NCBI RefSeq assembly: GCF_020283565.1
Contig: NC_060063.1
Location: forward strand, 50,211,726-50,275,725
Reading direction: 5' to 3'
DNA: 64,000 nucleotides
Source of the DNA: Trifolium pratense
Taxonomy: Eukaryota > Streptophyta > Magnoliopsida > Fabales > Fabaceae
Shown: positions 19,463 through 30,350 of the stretch, piece after piece
How positions within the stretch are numbered: the first letter of the stretch is position 1
Layout of the letters: every line of letters begins with the position of its first letter
The notes under the pieces: generated by a model
Told to the model about the DNA's origin: nothing
The model's input: the letters and a program-made list of their open reading frames with translations, nothing else
Database searches by the model: none
Program-made: the position numbers and the translations under genes

Positions 19463-21970
19463 ATGGCTGAACAAAGAACACTAAGGCAGCTTGCTGCTCC
19501 TGATGTCAATTACAATGGTCTATGCATTCAATATACTGACGTTGATATTCCTTTTGAATTGAAATCTGGTTTGATACATTTGTTGCCCAAGTTTAATGGT
19601 CTTGCAGGTGAGGACCCGCACAAGCATTTAAAGGAATTTCAGGTTGTGTGCTCCACACCATTGAGGCCCGAAGGTATCACGGAAGACCACATCAAGTTGA
19701 GAGCCTTTCCATTCTCGTTACAAGGTGCTGCTAAAGACTGGCTCTACTACCTTGAGCCAAATTCTGTTTCAACTTGGAATGATCTGAAGAAGGTCTTTCT
19801 AGAGAGATACTTCCCCGCTTCTAGAGCAGCATCAATCAGAAAAGAAATATGCGGCATTAGGCAAGGAAACGAATCATTGGCAGAGTACTGGGAAAGATTC
19901 AAGCATCTAGTCTCCAGTTGTCCCCAACACCAGATCACCGAGCAATTACTCATCCAATATTTCTATGAAGGGTTGCTACCAATGGATCGAAACATTTTGG
20001 ATGCTGCAAGTGGTGGAGCACTTGTTGATAAAACTCCAGCTGCTGCAAAGGCCTTGATCGAGAACATGTCACTCAACTCGCAACAGTTTACAACCAGAAA
20101 TAATTCTGCAAGTGTAAATGAGATTCAGTCTTCCTCTTCCTCCATCAAGGCGCTCGAAACCAAGTTTGATGCTAGAATTGATGAACTTACTTCCTTGGTG
20201 AAAAAGTTGGCAGTTAGCAAAGCTCAACCAGCAAAAGTGTGTGGTATTTGTACTTCTTCTGAGCACCCGACTGATACATGCCCCATTCTACAAGATGAAA
20301 CAATAACTGAGCTTCCTCAAGCATATGCAGCAGCAGCCCTTTACAATCAAAACAGGTACAACAATCCTGACCTCTCCACCAACAAATATCACCCTAGTTG
20401 GAGGAATCATCAAAACCTCCAATATGGGAATCAGTCACAAGCTGCAGCCCCTACTGCCCCACCAGCCACTTCTTCACTGGAAGACCTTGTCAAGCAACTG
20501 GCACAACGAACAGATGCTAGCATTCAGAACCTGACAACGCAGATGGGACAAATGGCCAATGCAATAGGCCAACTACAAGCCCAAGGCTCTGGTAACCTTC
20601 CTGCACAAACAGTGCCGAATCCGAATGTGAATGTGAGTGCAATTACTTTGAGATCTGGAAGAGTGTCAGAACCAGCTCCAGAGAAAAAGAAGAAGAAAAC
20701 CGTTGCATCATCATCTACTCCTGAACCTCCTTCTGTTACAACTGAGACCGAACCCGAAAAAAAAAGAGTATATGTGCCACCAATTCCTTTTCCTCAAAGG
20801 GTGCAGAAAAATATCAAGAAGACAGTTGAGGAAGACAAGGAGATTTTAGATGTATTCAGAAAATGTGCGGTTAACATTCCTCTCCTTGATGCAATTAAAC
20901 AGATTCCTAAATATGCAAAATTCCTGAAAGACTTGTGCACACACAAGAGGAAGTTGAAGGGAAATGAGAGAGTCAGTTTGGGACGAAATGTTTCTGCTTT
21001 CATTCAGCCCAAAACTGGTTCCTCAGCTAATGTCTCAGTTCTCAGTCAGACCATGCCAGAAAAGTGTGATGATCCAGGAGTTTTTGGTATTCCCTGTTCC
21101 ATTGGGGATCACAAGTTTGAAAATTGTATGCTTGATCTGGGAGCAGGTATTAATGTTATGCCTACTTCTATTTATAATAACCTTGATCTTGGTCCTTTGC
21201 AGCCTACAGGTTTAATCGTGCAATTAGCAAACAGGAGCAATGCCCGCCCTGCTGGGAAGGTAGAAGATGTCCTGGTGCAAGTTAATGACTTGATTCTTCC
21301 TGCAGATTTCTACATTCTAGACATGGAGGGAGAAACTAATTCCAGCAGGGCACCCATCATTCTAGGCCGACCATTCATGAGAACGGCAAGAACAAAAGTT
21401 GATGTTTATGATGGAACCATGTCCATGGAGTTTGGCGACATTGTCGCTAAGTTTAACATTTTTGATGCCATGAAACATCCCGTGGAAGAACATTCTGTTT
21501 TTTATATGGATTTAGTTACTAACACTAACCTTTGCTCTGTTTGTGCTAAGATTGAATCTGATTTGCAGGATAATAACATTCATACAGGTGAAGTTGTTGT
21601 CAATGAGGCAGTCTGTACGGTTAAAGTTCTTGACATTCCGGCTGCCCCAACCAAACACTCCCATGATAAAGAAAAGACTACGCACTTCCATGATAAGATG
21701 ATTTCCAAAAAGAAATTTTCTGTTGGCCAAAAAGTCTTGCTGTTTAAGTCTCGCCTGAAAGATATGGTTGGTAAGTTTCGATCCAAGTGGATTGGCCCCT
21801 TTGTCGTGACTAATGTTTTTCCTTCTGGTGCTATAGAAATTAAAAGTACAGGTACTGGCAAGGTTTTCAAAGCAAAAGGACAGCGGTTGAAGCTGCTCCA
21901 TAAAAGTGTGGAAGGGCTTCCACCAAAACCACCAGACATAGAAGCACCAGCACCAGCCGCTACACCTTAG
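19463..21970 (+). CDS. Athila gag-protease fused in frame to an integrase C-terminal tail
   Basis: 835 codons from ATG 19463 (the frame opens earlier at TTG 19424, which I reject). Residues about 40-220 are the Athila gag core (AKDWLYYL, YFPASRAASIRKEI). A degenerate Cys motif CGICTSSEHPTDTCP lies near 270, followed by a low-complexity Gln/Pro region and a Lys-rich stretch. The protease has LDLGAGINVMP near 565 and ILGRPFM near 640. At about residue 735 the sequence passes directly into an integrase tail: KFSVGQKVLLFKSRL and SKWIGPFVVTNVFP. Reverse transcriptase, RNase H and the catalytic integrase core, well over 2 kb in a full element, are missing without loss of frame. The protein could form particles but not copy itself. 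Confidence 0.92.
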   Translation: MAEQRTLRQLAAPDVNYNGLCIQYTDVDIPFELKSGLIHLLPKFNGLAGEDPHKHLKEFQVVCSTPLRPEGITEDHIKLRAFPFSLQGAAKDWLYYLEPNSVSTWNDLKKVFLERYFPASRAASIRKEICGIRQGNESLAEYWERFKHLVSSCPQHQITEQLLIQYFYEGLLPMDRNILDAASGGALVDKTPAAAKALIENMSLNSQQFTTRNNSASVNEIQSSSSSIKALETKFDARIDELTSLVKKLAVSKAQPAKVCGICTSSEHPTDTCPILQDETITELPQAYAAAALYNQNRYNNPDLSTNKYHPSWRNHQNLQYGNQSQAAAPTAPPATSSLEDLVKQLAQRTDASIQNLTTQMGQMANAIGQLQAQGSGNLPAQTVPNPNVNVSAITLRSGRVSEPAPEKKKKKTVASSSTPEPPSVTTETEPEKKRVYVPPIPFPQRVQKNIKKTVEEDKEILDVFRKCAVNIPLLDAIKQIPKYAKFLKDLCTHKRKLKGNERVSLGRNVSAFIQPKTGSSANVSVLSQTMPEKCDDPGVFGIPCSIGDHKFENCMLDLGAGINVMPTSIYNNLDLGPLQPTGLIVQLANRSNARPAGKVEDVLVQVNDLILPADFYILDMEGETNSSRAPIILGRPFMRTARTKVDVYDGTMSMEFGDIVAKFNIFDAMKHPVEEHSVFYMDLVTNTNLCSVCAKIESDLQDNNIHTGEVVVNEAVCTVKVLDIPAAPTKHSHDKEKTTHFHDKMISKKKFSVGQKVLLFKSRLKDMVGKFRSKWIGPFVVTNVFPSGAIEIKSTGTGKVFKAKGQRLKLLHKSVEGLPPKPPDIEAPAPAATP

Positions 21971-22982
21971 CCCCTCGGGTGTGTTCCTTCCTTTACTCTC
22001 ACTTTATGTTTAGATTACATTGCGGACACTGTCTGGTTTAAGTGTGGGGGAGGGACATTTTACATTTACATTTACATTTTTGTGTTTCAAAAAAAATAAA
22101 TAATAATAATAAAATAAATCATCATGAGTAGTCACATGTTCTAAGGCTAGGGCAGATAGCTGTAGGGTCAGTGAAATTTTTGGAGTTTTTTGTTTTGATA
22201 CTTGACATGATAGTCTTTGCAACTTAATGCACAACTGCTTGAACACTGTCAAACTTAGTAATGTCTAGATAAATCTCTGAAATATTTATTCTTTAGACTA
22301 AGCTCTCTAATTTGAATATAATGGAGGTATGATTAGAACTAAGTGTGGGGGAAAGGCTAGAGTAACAGATAGACCGATCATTGCTATTAATTGAGAAAAA
22401 GGGAAACTGTTTAAGAGCTAAAACTAATGAATATAATAAGTTCCTGTGCCCGAAACTGGAGGAACTAGTTCCTGTGCCCGAAACTGGAGGAACAAGTGCT
22501 GTGTAGGATGCTCTACTCTGAGTAACAGGTTGGACTTATTACAAGTAAGATCCCGTCAGGTGAAAAGGTGGAGTAGTACCTAAAGCTTAAAAACAATAAA
22601 TAATAATAAACTATAATAAAGCTTGAAGGTAGTTGCCCCTGAGTTGATGTTGAAAAGCTTTTGATCTCTTGAAAAGAAATAGCCCCCCCTAGTCTGAAAT
22701 TCTGGTTAAATCCAAAATTATAGGAAAAGAATGACAACTTAGCATCTAGAATGGTAGTTTCAGAGAGGGATCTTGACATTACTTTGGTTGACAGTGGGAG
22801 ACAGTACACACACACACGCAAGATTATTATTGAAAGTTGATAGATAAGAATTGTGCCAATCTTTAAATTTTGACCCAAGGTTTGAAGCTTGAAACCTGGA
22901 ATATGTTGACTGCTTGTGATTTGTTTTTAAATTTTTCATTTGAGTTTTGCTCGGAGTGCAAAAGTTCAAGTGTGGGGGAATT
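21971..22982 (+). other. 3' untranslated region and polypurine tract of the Athila-like element
   Basis: About 1 kb with no frame of note. The polypurine motif AAGTGTGGGGGA occurs three times (near 22039, 22342 and 22968); the last abuts the 3' LTR and is the working tract by position. A 27-bp unit (GTTCCTGTGCCCGAAACTGG...) is duplicated in tandem at 22439-22493. Confidence 0.8.
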
Positions 22983-24114
22983 TGATCAGTGCATTTTAAT
23001 GCACATTCTTCTACTATTGTACTAGTGTATTCCTATGGTTTAATTTACTATTTTCACTATTTTAAGGTGTTTTTATATTTAAGTTTATTTCTAACTCTAT
23101 TTTATTTTCGCACTTAATTTATGAATAAATAGCACTTTGACACCCTTCCGGTCCGCAGGTCATAACTGGAGTTACAAATATCGGATTGAGGCGCGGGAAG
23201 ATGCGTTGGAAAGCTGAGATCAAGAGCTACGACTTTCATGTTGAGGCCAAAACCCAGTTCGGAGCGCAAGTGTGTCAAATAATTGCGTTTATGTTCCAGA
23301 CGAATTTAATTCAGCACAACTTTATATTTTTCGGCCCAATTGTTTTAAGGCCCGTTCCATGTATTATTTAAACCGAAAAAAGGCAGCTAGGGTTATTCAT
23401 TCACTGTTCACGAAATATTCAAACCCTAGAGCAGCCGTCATCTTCCATGGAGAACTAAACTTCTATTGATCCATTGGTGTAAGGAACTTTGTTCTCGAAT
23501 CTTGAGGTTCGGTTTTAATAGCAAATCGTTATGTTTATGCTTATCATATATCAATTTTCTTGTCTCTCTTTTGTGTATGAGTTGATGCAATTGATGCTTA
23601 ATTATTTTGTTTCACGTTCATAACATTGAGACTATTCAAATTAATTCACGCTTGTTCAAATTAATCTGAATAGGAAATTGTTATATTATTTTCGCTTGCA
23701 AAATAGGGCTGCCGAATTATTGTTATGATTTTTAACTGTGTTATTGGTGACGCTTGATCATCGCCATAGTTAGTCGAACACGCTGGTGCTTAATCAACGA
23801 ATTCGTTATAAAACTGATTTTCGCTTGTTAAATTAGTTCTATAATCAGCCGAAGCATAAACTGTATGAATATTCATATAAGAACCTGTGATAGATGATAA
23901 ACAAAGTTGCCTAAAACCAATGGATTGATTGCTTTTATATTAATTGAATTCGTAATCTCTGTTATTGCTTCCACAAACAAAAAAACCCCAAATTGCAACC
24001 TTTAAATTCATTCTAATATTGTTAAACCGATCGTGAGTCCTTGCGAAACGACCAAGGTCACTACCTTGTACTACTTATTTTAAAATTATTTTGATCACGA
24101 AACGACCGTGATCA
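22983..24114 (+). repeat. 3' LTR of the Athila-like element
   Basis: 1132 bp, offset 5150 bp from the 5' LTR throughout; identical by eye. Confidence 0.93.
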
Positions 24115-24875
24115 ATAACATACGAACATAAGAAAGGTCTTGCACTTTCGAACTACATCATACATATTCTAACTCACGCCAAAACATCGCACTAAACAAT
24201 TATCAATTAATAAAGTTCAACACAATTCAACCAAATAATGTCACATACCATTTATCAAATATATGCGCATTTACCCTAAGGTATCTAATGCCAATCAATT
24301 CACTGTCATGCCATCCCTAGACATAACTAAATGCATGTGGTACCAAGGTGTCTCACCAACGGTGGACCAAGAACAGTTTTATATCTTGCTGGATATGTCG
24401 GAACTTACCGAACCATCTTATCTCCCTTGGATAAGCCAACACAGTTTTATATCCTGTTGGATAGCAACTCCGGACTCATGGATTCATCTAATCCGATCCT
24501 CGGCTTCATTATGGACACATATATAATCCATTTTCGTTATTGGAACCCAAGTTTCCAATGTTCACATACAATCATGAATGCATGTATGCATACACATATC
24601 AACCATATGATATTCTCTAGCTCGAAGCTACTCTTTTATGAATGCGGGAACACAATCCTAACACATTCACTTAACATTACAAACTAATGCCAAAACATCA
24701 CATTGCTCACTTTAAGCTACAACTTATTGCATACACGTTTATCAATCATATAACGATTAACAATAAGCATTAACAGTATCAACATGTATCAACAATTATG
24801 TAAGGATACCCTTAAACCATGTTACAAGTGCCTAATCACACTTACAAACATCAACAAAATTTGCTGTCACAGAGG

Positions 24876-25086
24876 CCTTCGCTAAGCGAAGCCTCAGCGA
24901 GACATGGCGAACCTCACCAGGAAGTCACCTGCTCATGGCGAGCATTGGCGAGCTTCAGCGAACTATTCGCTGAGCGAAGGCTTAGCGAGCCTACGCGAAC
25001 CTCACCAGGGAATCACCTGCTCATGGCGAGCATTGGCGAGCTTCAGCGAACATGTTTGCTACAGCGAACTCCTGGTCGCTTAGCGA
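24876..25086. repeat. GCGAA/TCGCT palindrome cluster, left chromovirus LTR
   Basis: Begins with the near-perfect palindrome CTTCGCTAAGCGAAG (24877-24891) and continues with many GCGAA, GCGAG and TCGCT words, including a roughly 110-bp segment that is repeated (AACCTCACCAGG... twice). The other LTR has it at 31603-31813 with two substitutions. Confidence 0.85.
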
Positions 25087-25862
25087 ACTATACCAGAAAA
25101 ATATCTGTTCTTGAGTTTCAATAAGGCGGTTTAACATTGAATCAACTCAAAAATTCATTCAAACATGTTATAAATTCTTATAAACAGTTATTTCAAGCAT
25201 ATATGGTATCAAGGAACATTAATCATCCCTTCCAAACATCCAAATACCTCAAACAATCAAAATCATGCCAATTTCTTGGGTTTTAAGCAACTTTCATAAA
25301 CTTTTTCAACATGATCCAAACACATACATATTTTTCATGGAATCAAGCTAGTGATTAACACATACAAAGTGATGATGAAGAACATCACACTCACATACAA
25401 AAGCTTAACCAAAAGTCTAAAAGAAATTGAGTGGGAGAGTTCGGGAATGGAGACATAGACAATCTCCCCTCTCCTTGCCACTCAAGAATCATGAATTCTA
25501 ATCTCTTACCTTAAGCAAAGATGATGATCCAAGCCTTTCCTCTCCTCTCTTGCTCGTGATTCTCCTAGCCAAAACCCTAGCTTAGCTTTGCTCTTGCTCT
25601 TACTCACTCAAAACTCAAAGAAATGAATTGTGATACTATTCATGTGTTTGACTTGCTACTTATACTACTTTCCATGGTCATGAACCAAGCCCAATTGGCT
25701 TAGGCCCATTGCCTCTCACGCCCCTTAAGCCCAAAACAAAGGTTCTCGCGTCTAATAACTTACGCTCGGCTAAATAATTATTCGCCGCTCACTAAAATAA
25801 TAAAAGCCAATTAATAAATAAAATAACATTTAATAAAATATACGAATACGAAAAATGGGTCG

Positions 25863-28800
25863 TTACAATCCTACCCCCCTTAAAAGAATTTCGCCCTCGA
25901 AATTACCTAGAAACAGATCGGGATAAGAATCTCTCATCTTGCTTTCCAGCTCCCACGTTGCATTCTCACCAGCCGGTCCTCCCCACACGACTTTCACGGA
26001 TGCAATCTCTTTGTTTCTCAACCTCTTCACTTCTCTTCCTTCGATTCTCAAAGGCACAGTCTCGATGGTCAAGTCATCCCTCACTTGAACATCATCCGAT
26101 TCAATCACGTGTGTCGGATCAGACACATACTTGCGCAACTGTGATACATGGAAAACATCGTGCAAATTCGCCAATGATGGCGGTAATGCAATCCTATACG
26201 CAACTTTCCCAACTCGCTTCAAAATCTCAAACGGTCCAATAAACCTCGATGTCAACTTCCTTGACTTCAACGCACGTCCTACTCCAGTAGTCGATGTAAC
26301 TCGTAGGAATACATGATCCCCTTCTTGGAATTCAATGTCCTTCCTCCTCTTATCATGATAACTCTTCTGTCGACTCTGAGACGCTTTCATCTTCTCACGA
26401 ATCATCCGAATCTTCTCCGTTGTTTCTTGTACAATCTCTGGTCCAAGAATTGCACCTTCTCCAGTTTCATACCAACACAGAGGTGTCCTACACCTTCTCC
26501 CATACAAAGCCTCAAACGGTGCCATTTCGATACTAGAATGGTAACTGTTGTTGTATGTAAACTCTACCAACGGCAAACAAGAATCCCAATTCACGTTTTG
26601 CTCCAAAACACAAGCTCTCAACAAATCCTCTAAGGATTGTATCGTCCTCTCCGACTGACCATCTGTCTGAGGATGATAAGCTGAACTCAACCTCAACTTC
26701 GTTCCTAAAGCTTCTTGCAAGCTTTCCCAAAATCTGGAAGTAAATCTCGGATCTCTATCCGAAATAATACTTGTTGGAATACCATGTAGCTTCACGATCT
26801 GCTCCACATAAACCTCGGCCAACTTAGGCACCAAAGTACCTTTCCTGATAGCAATGAAGTGAGCACACTTCGTCAGACGATCTACCACTACCCAAATCAC
26901 CTCGTTACCTTTCTTGGTCTTCGGTAAACCTCCCACAAAATCCATTGCAATGCTATCCCATTTCCATTCGGGTATAAACATTGGTTGTAACAAACCAAAC
27001 GGCTTCTGATGTTCAATCTTCGATTTCTGACAAGTTAAGCATGAATAAACAAATTCAGAAATTTGCCTCTTCATTCCCGGCCACCAAAATAACTTCCTCA
27101 AATCCTGATACATCTTGGTTACTCCAGGATGAATACTCAAACCACTTCTGTGACCTTCTTCCATGATCATTCTCTTTAATTCGGGTACATCCGGTACACA
27201 AACTCTTCCGTGAAATCTCATGACTCCACCTTCGTCAATCTTGATATTGGTCTCCTTGCCTTCATTGATGAGTACCATCTTCTCCATCAATTTCTTATCC
27301 GATTTCTGACGTTCTTTAATATCTTCAAGAAAAGGATTCGTCAATCTTAACATTCCAAGCTTCACACTTGAAGAAGTAACCTCACACACAAGACTCAAGT
27401 CTCGGAATTCTTCAATCAACTCTAACTCTTTCACCATCAATGATGACATATGCAAAGTTTTCCTACTTAATGCATCGGCCACTACATTGGCTTTTCCGGG
27501 GTGATAACTCAATTCAAAATCGTAGTCCTTTAAGAATTCGAGCCATCTTCGTTGCCTCATATTCAACTCCTTCTGGTCGAATAAGTATTTCAGACTCTTG
27601 TGATCACTAAACACTTCAAACCTCGATCCATACAAGTAGTGTCTCCACACTTTCAAAGCAAACACCACTGCGGCTAACTCCAAGTCATGCGTTGGATAGT
27701 TCCTCTCGTGAACCTTCAGTTGTCTTGAAGCATATGCTACCACATTACCCCCTTGCATAAGCACTCCGCCAAGTCCTAACTTCGAAGCATCGCAATACAC
27801 GACGAACGACTCTTTGGCATCAGGTAAAATCAACACGGGTGCAATAGTCAATCTTCTCTTGAGCTCTTGGAAGCTCTTCTCACAATTACCATCCCAAACA
27901 AACGCTTGATCTTTCCTCGTCAACTTGGTTAACGGTAAAGCCAACTTCGAAAAACCTTCGATGAACCTTCTATAATAACCGGCTAAACCAAGGAAACTTC
28001 TAATCTCTGAAACTGATTCCGGCGTTCCCCACTGTGACACAGCGTCAACCTTCGCAGGATCTACCGCGATTCCTCCACTTGAAATTATATGCCCTAGGAA
28101 ACTCACCTCTTTCATCCAAAATTCACACTTCGACAACTTGGCATACAACTTCTTCTCCTTCAAGACTTGCAAAACAATCCTCAAGTGCTCTTCGTGCTCT
28201 TCCTCGGATTTTGAGTAAATCAAAATGTCGTCGATGAACACCACCACGAATCTATCCAAAAATGAATGGAAAATTCGGTTCATATACTCCATGAAAACTC
28301 CGGGTGCATTGGTCACACCAAACGGCATAACTGAATACTCGTAGTGCCCATACCTCGTCCTGAATGCAGTCTTAGGTATGTCTTCCGTCTTCACTCTAAT
28401 CTGATGGTATCCAGATCTCAAATCGATCTTACTAAACACGCAAGCTCCAACTAGTTGATCCATCAAATCATCTATCCTCGGAAGTGGATATTTATTCTTG
28501 ATCGTCACTTTGTTCAACTGACGATAGTCTATACATAATCTCATGCTCCCATCTTTCTTCTTCACAAGCAATACCGGCGCTCCCCATGGCGAAACACTCG
28601 GTCGAACAAACCTCTTCTCAAGCAGCTCTTCAAGTTGCTTCTTCAATTCATTCAACTCTGACGCTGACATTCGATACGGCGCCATCGATATCGGACTAGT
28701 TCCAGGTACTAGGTCGATAGAAAACTCTACCTCTCGCTTTGGAGGCACGTCAGATATATCATCCGGAAACACATCTGGGAATTCACAAACGATCGGTAAC

Positions 28801-30227
28801 TCTTCTATCTTAACTCCTCCTTCGAGTTTCAATGATGCAAACATCATGAACATCTCGGCATGTTCTTTCAACGCTTCCGATACTTCCTTCCCGCTCATCA
28901 AATGCAAGTTCTCCTCCGGCTTCGGAAAAACAACGGCCTTCTCACGACAGTTGATATGAATTCGGTTGAAGATTAACCAATTCATACCAAAAATTACATC
29001 CATACCACTAAGTGGAATACACACTAAATCCATACCAAAGTGCCTACCAAAAATGGTTACGGGGCAGTTACGACATACTTGTCGGGTAATCACTGAACCA
29101 TTAGCAGGAGTTTCTATTTCCATCCTACCCGTCATATCCGTTAAAGGAATACTAAGACGCTTCGCACAATCCAAAGAAATAAAAGAATGCGTCGCTCCCG
29201 TATCTATAATCGCAATTAAAGGAGTGTCATAGATGAAACACGTACCTCTAATGAGATTGTCCTCAAGGCTAGCATCCTCTCCACTCAAAGCAAACACCTT
29301 GCCCATCACCTTCTTGGGCTTCTTACAAGTCGGACTCTTGTGGCCTTCCTCTCCACAGTTGAAAGACACCACTTTTACCCTGCAAGCTTCGGTCTTGTGG
29401 CCCAGCTTTCCACAATTCTTACACCTATCTCCCTTCTTCGGGCAATCATAAGACATATGACCCCGTTCTCCACAGTTGTAACAATTCCCATTCACCGGCT
29501 TCTTACCACCACTTGTGTTCCCTTTACCGCGGTTGTCATAAGGTTTTCCGCGCTCTTGTCCTTTCCCTTTTCGGTCGTTCACAGCTTTGTAGTAGTTCAC
29601 CTTTGCCCTACCATCTTCATCACAGATCCTACTCTTGTTCACAAGGGTCGCAAAATCCCTTATCTGTGAAAATCCAATCATATGCTTAATGTCTGGACGT
29701 AGACCACTTTCAAACTTCACGCACTTGTCGTTCTCCGCTTCCAAAGTGTTGTAATGCGGACTAAACGCACACAAAGTCTCAAACTTGACGGCATAGTCAG
29801 CTACCGTCATATTTCCCTGTTTCAACTCCATGAATTCCACCACTTTCTTGTTCTTCACATCAACAGGAAAATACTTAACCAAAAATTCTCTTTTAAACAT
29901 TGCCCATGGTATAGCCATACCACCGGGTCCTAGCCTCAACTTGGCGTTCTTCCACCACACGTTCGCTTCCTCACGCAACACATATGTTCCAAGGGTTGTC
30001 TTCCCTTCCTCGGAACAATCCATTGCTTCAAAAATTATTTCAAGTTCCTCCAGCCACTTGTGAGCTCCATCCGGGTTGTAACCTCCGGTAAATGTTGGCG
30101 GTTTCTGCTTCATGAACCTTTCCAACCTCATCTCTACCTCTCTTCCAGGTTGATGATCTCTAACCACTATGTTGGTGAGTGCGGCCAAAGCTTCCGCAAT
30201 CTGGGCATTCGTTCTCGCAGCAGCCAT
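25863..30227 (-). CDS. Chromovirus gag-pol polyprotein (intact)
   Basis: 1454 codons from ATG 30227 (an in-frame GTG at 30245 is less likely). Order: gag (about 1-220), zinc knuckles [14 protein letters not shown] and [14 protein letters not shown], and a third knuckle that has lost its first Cys ([14 protein letters not shown]). Protease IDTGATHSF follows, then RT with FIDDILIYS, RNase [12 protein letters not shown], integrase with an HHCC finger and the DRDPRF and [12 protein letters not shown] segments, GPY/F region (RFIGPFEIL) and a C-terminal chromodomain-like region ([16 protein letters not shown]). The last codons run through the polypurine tract, and the TAA stop is formed by the first bases of the LTR. 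It encodes everything needed for particle formation, copying and integration and may serve non-autonomous relatives. Confidence 0.96.
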   Translation of the reverse strand: MAAARTNAQIAEALAALTNIVVRDHQPGREVEMRLERFMKQKPPTFTGGYNPDGAHKWLEELEIIFEAMDCSEEGKTTLGTYVLREEANVWWKNAKLRLGPGGMAIPWAMFKREFLVKYFPVDVKNKKVVEFMELKQGNMTVADYAVKFETLCAFSPHYNTLEAENDKCVKFESGLRPDIKHMIGFSQIRDFATLVNKSRICDEDGRAKVNYYKAVNDRKGKGQERGKPYDNRGKGNTSGGKKPVNGNCYNCGERGHMSYDCPKKGDRCKNCGKLGHKTEACRVKVVSFNCGEEGHKSPTCKKPKKVMGKVFALSGEDASLEDNLIRGTCFIYDTPLIAIIDTGATHSFISLDCAKRLSIPLTDMTGRMEIETPANGSVITRQVCRNCPVTIFGRHFGMDLVCIPLSGMDVIFGMNWLIFNRIHINCREKAVVFPKPEENLHLMSGKEVSEALKEHAEMFMMFASLKLEGGVKIEELPIVCEFPDVFPDDISDVPPKREVEFSIDLVPGTSPISMAPYRMSASELNELKKQLEELLEKRFVRPSVSPWGAPVLLVKKKDGSMRLCIDYRQLNKVTIKNKYPLPRIDDLMDQLVGACVFSKIDLRSGYHQIRVKTEDIPKTAFRTRYGHYEYSVMPFGVTNAPGVFMEYMNRIFHSFLDRFVVVFIDDILIYSKSEEEHEEHLRIVLQVLKEKKLYAKLSKCEFWMKEVSFLGHIISSGGIAVDPAKVDAVSQWGTPESVSEIRSFLGLAGYYRRFIEGFSKLALPLTKLTRKDQAFVWDGNCEKSFQELKRRLTIAPVLILPDAKESFVVYCDASKLGLGGVLMQGGNVVAYASRQLKVHERNYPTHDLELAAVVFALKVWRHYLYGSRFEVFSDHKSLKYLFDQKELNMRQRRWLEFLKDYDFELSYHPGKANVVADALSRKTLHMSSLMVKELELIEEFRDLSLVCEVTSSSVKLGMLRLTNPFLEDIKERQKSDKKLMEKMVLINEGKETNIKIDEGGVMRFHGRVCVPDVPELKRMIMEEGHRSGLSIHPGVTKMYQDLRKLFWWPGMKRQISEFVYSCLTCQKSKIEHQKPFGLLQPMFIPEWKWDSIAMDFVGGLPKTKKGNEVIWVVVDRLTKCAHFIAIRKGTLVPKLAEVYVEQIVKLHGIPTSIISDRDPRFTSRFWESLQEALGTKLRLSSAYHPQTDGQSERTIQSLEDLLRACVLEQNVNWDSCLPLVEFTYNNSYHSSIEMAPFEALYGRRCRTPLCWYETGEGAILGPEIVQETTEKIRMIREKMKASQSRQKSYHDKRRKDIEFQEGDHVFLRVTSTTGVGRALKSRKLTSRFIGPFEILKRVGKVAYRIALPPSLANLHDVFHVSQLRKYVSDPTHVIESDDVQVRDDLTIETVPLRIEGREVKRLRNKEIASVKVVWGGPAGENATWELESKMRDSYPDLFLGNFEGEILLRGVGL
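25868..25884 (-). promoter_or_regulatory. Polypurine tract of the chromovirus
   Basis: The minus strand reads AAGGGGGGTAGGAT directly before the 3' LTR, priming plus-strand DNA. It is also translated as the end of gag-pol. Confidence 0.85.
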
Positions 30228-30334
30228 GATTCCTGAACGAATCACAACTAGACGTTAGAAAGTACTAACAGTGTTCCCTACACATGCTCATACGGGGAAA
30301 AGAAAAGTCCTAATTGGTTCACACGAACCGACCT

Positions 30335-30346
30335 GCTCTGATACAA
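30335..30346 (-). promoter_or_regulatory. Primer binding site of the chromovirus (tRNA-Met, one mismatch)
   Basis: The minus strand reads TTGTATCAGAGC, then AGG, starting a few bases inside the right LTR boundary. The canonical site is TGGTATCAGAGC; the second base is T here. Confidence 0.82.
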
Positions 30347-30350
30347 CTAT

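Larger units (their letters stand above)
17833..24114 (+). mobile_element. Athila-like Ty3/gypsy element lacking RT, RNase H and the integrase core
   Basis: Two LTRs of 1132 bp (17833-18964, 22983-24114), TGATCAGTG...CGTGATCA, with the duplication ATAAC on both sides (17828-17832, 24115-24119). I saw no difference between the LTRs by eye, so this is probably the youngest insertion of the nest. The primer site matches plant tRNA-Asp. The single frame encodes gag, protease and only the tail of integrase, so the element must be mobilised in trans. It lies inside the left LTR of the chromovirus. Confidence 0.93.
17333..25867 (-). repeat. Chromovirus 3' LTR, split by the Athila-like insertion
   Basis: LTR parts 17333-17832 and 24115-25867. 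The join is confirmed by the uninterrupted right LTR near 30848, where gcataacatacg is continuous. It contains a GCGAA/TCGCT palindrome cluster at 24876-25086 and, in element sense, a splice-donor-like AAGGTAAGAGA at 25503-25513. ATG-started frames inside it have no recognisable protein and are not annotated. Confidence 0.93.

Noticed and set aside
24263..25124. ORFs of 87-118 codons, repeated at 30994-31851
   Set aside because: They lie in the chromovirus LTRs and include the palindrome cluster; no domain.
28543..28959. 138-codon plus-strand ORF
   Set aside because: Shadow of the chromovirus gag-pol on the other strand.
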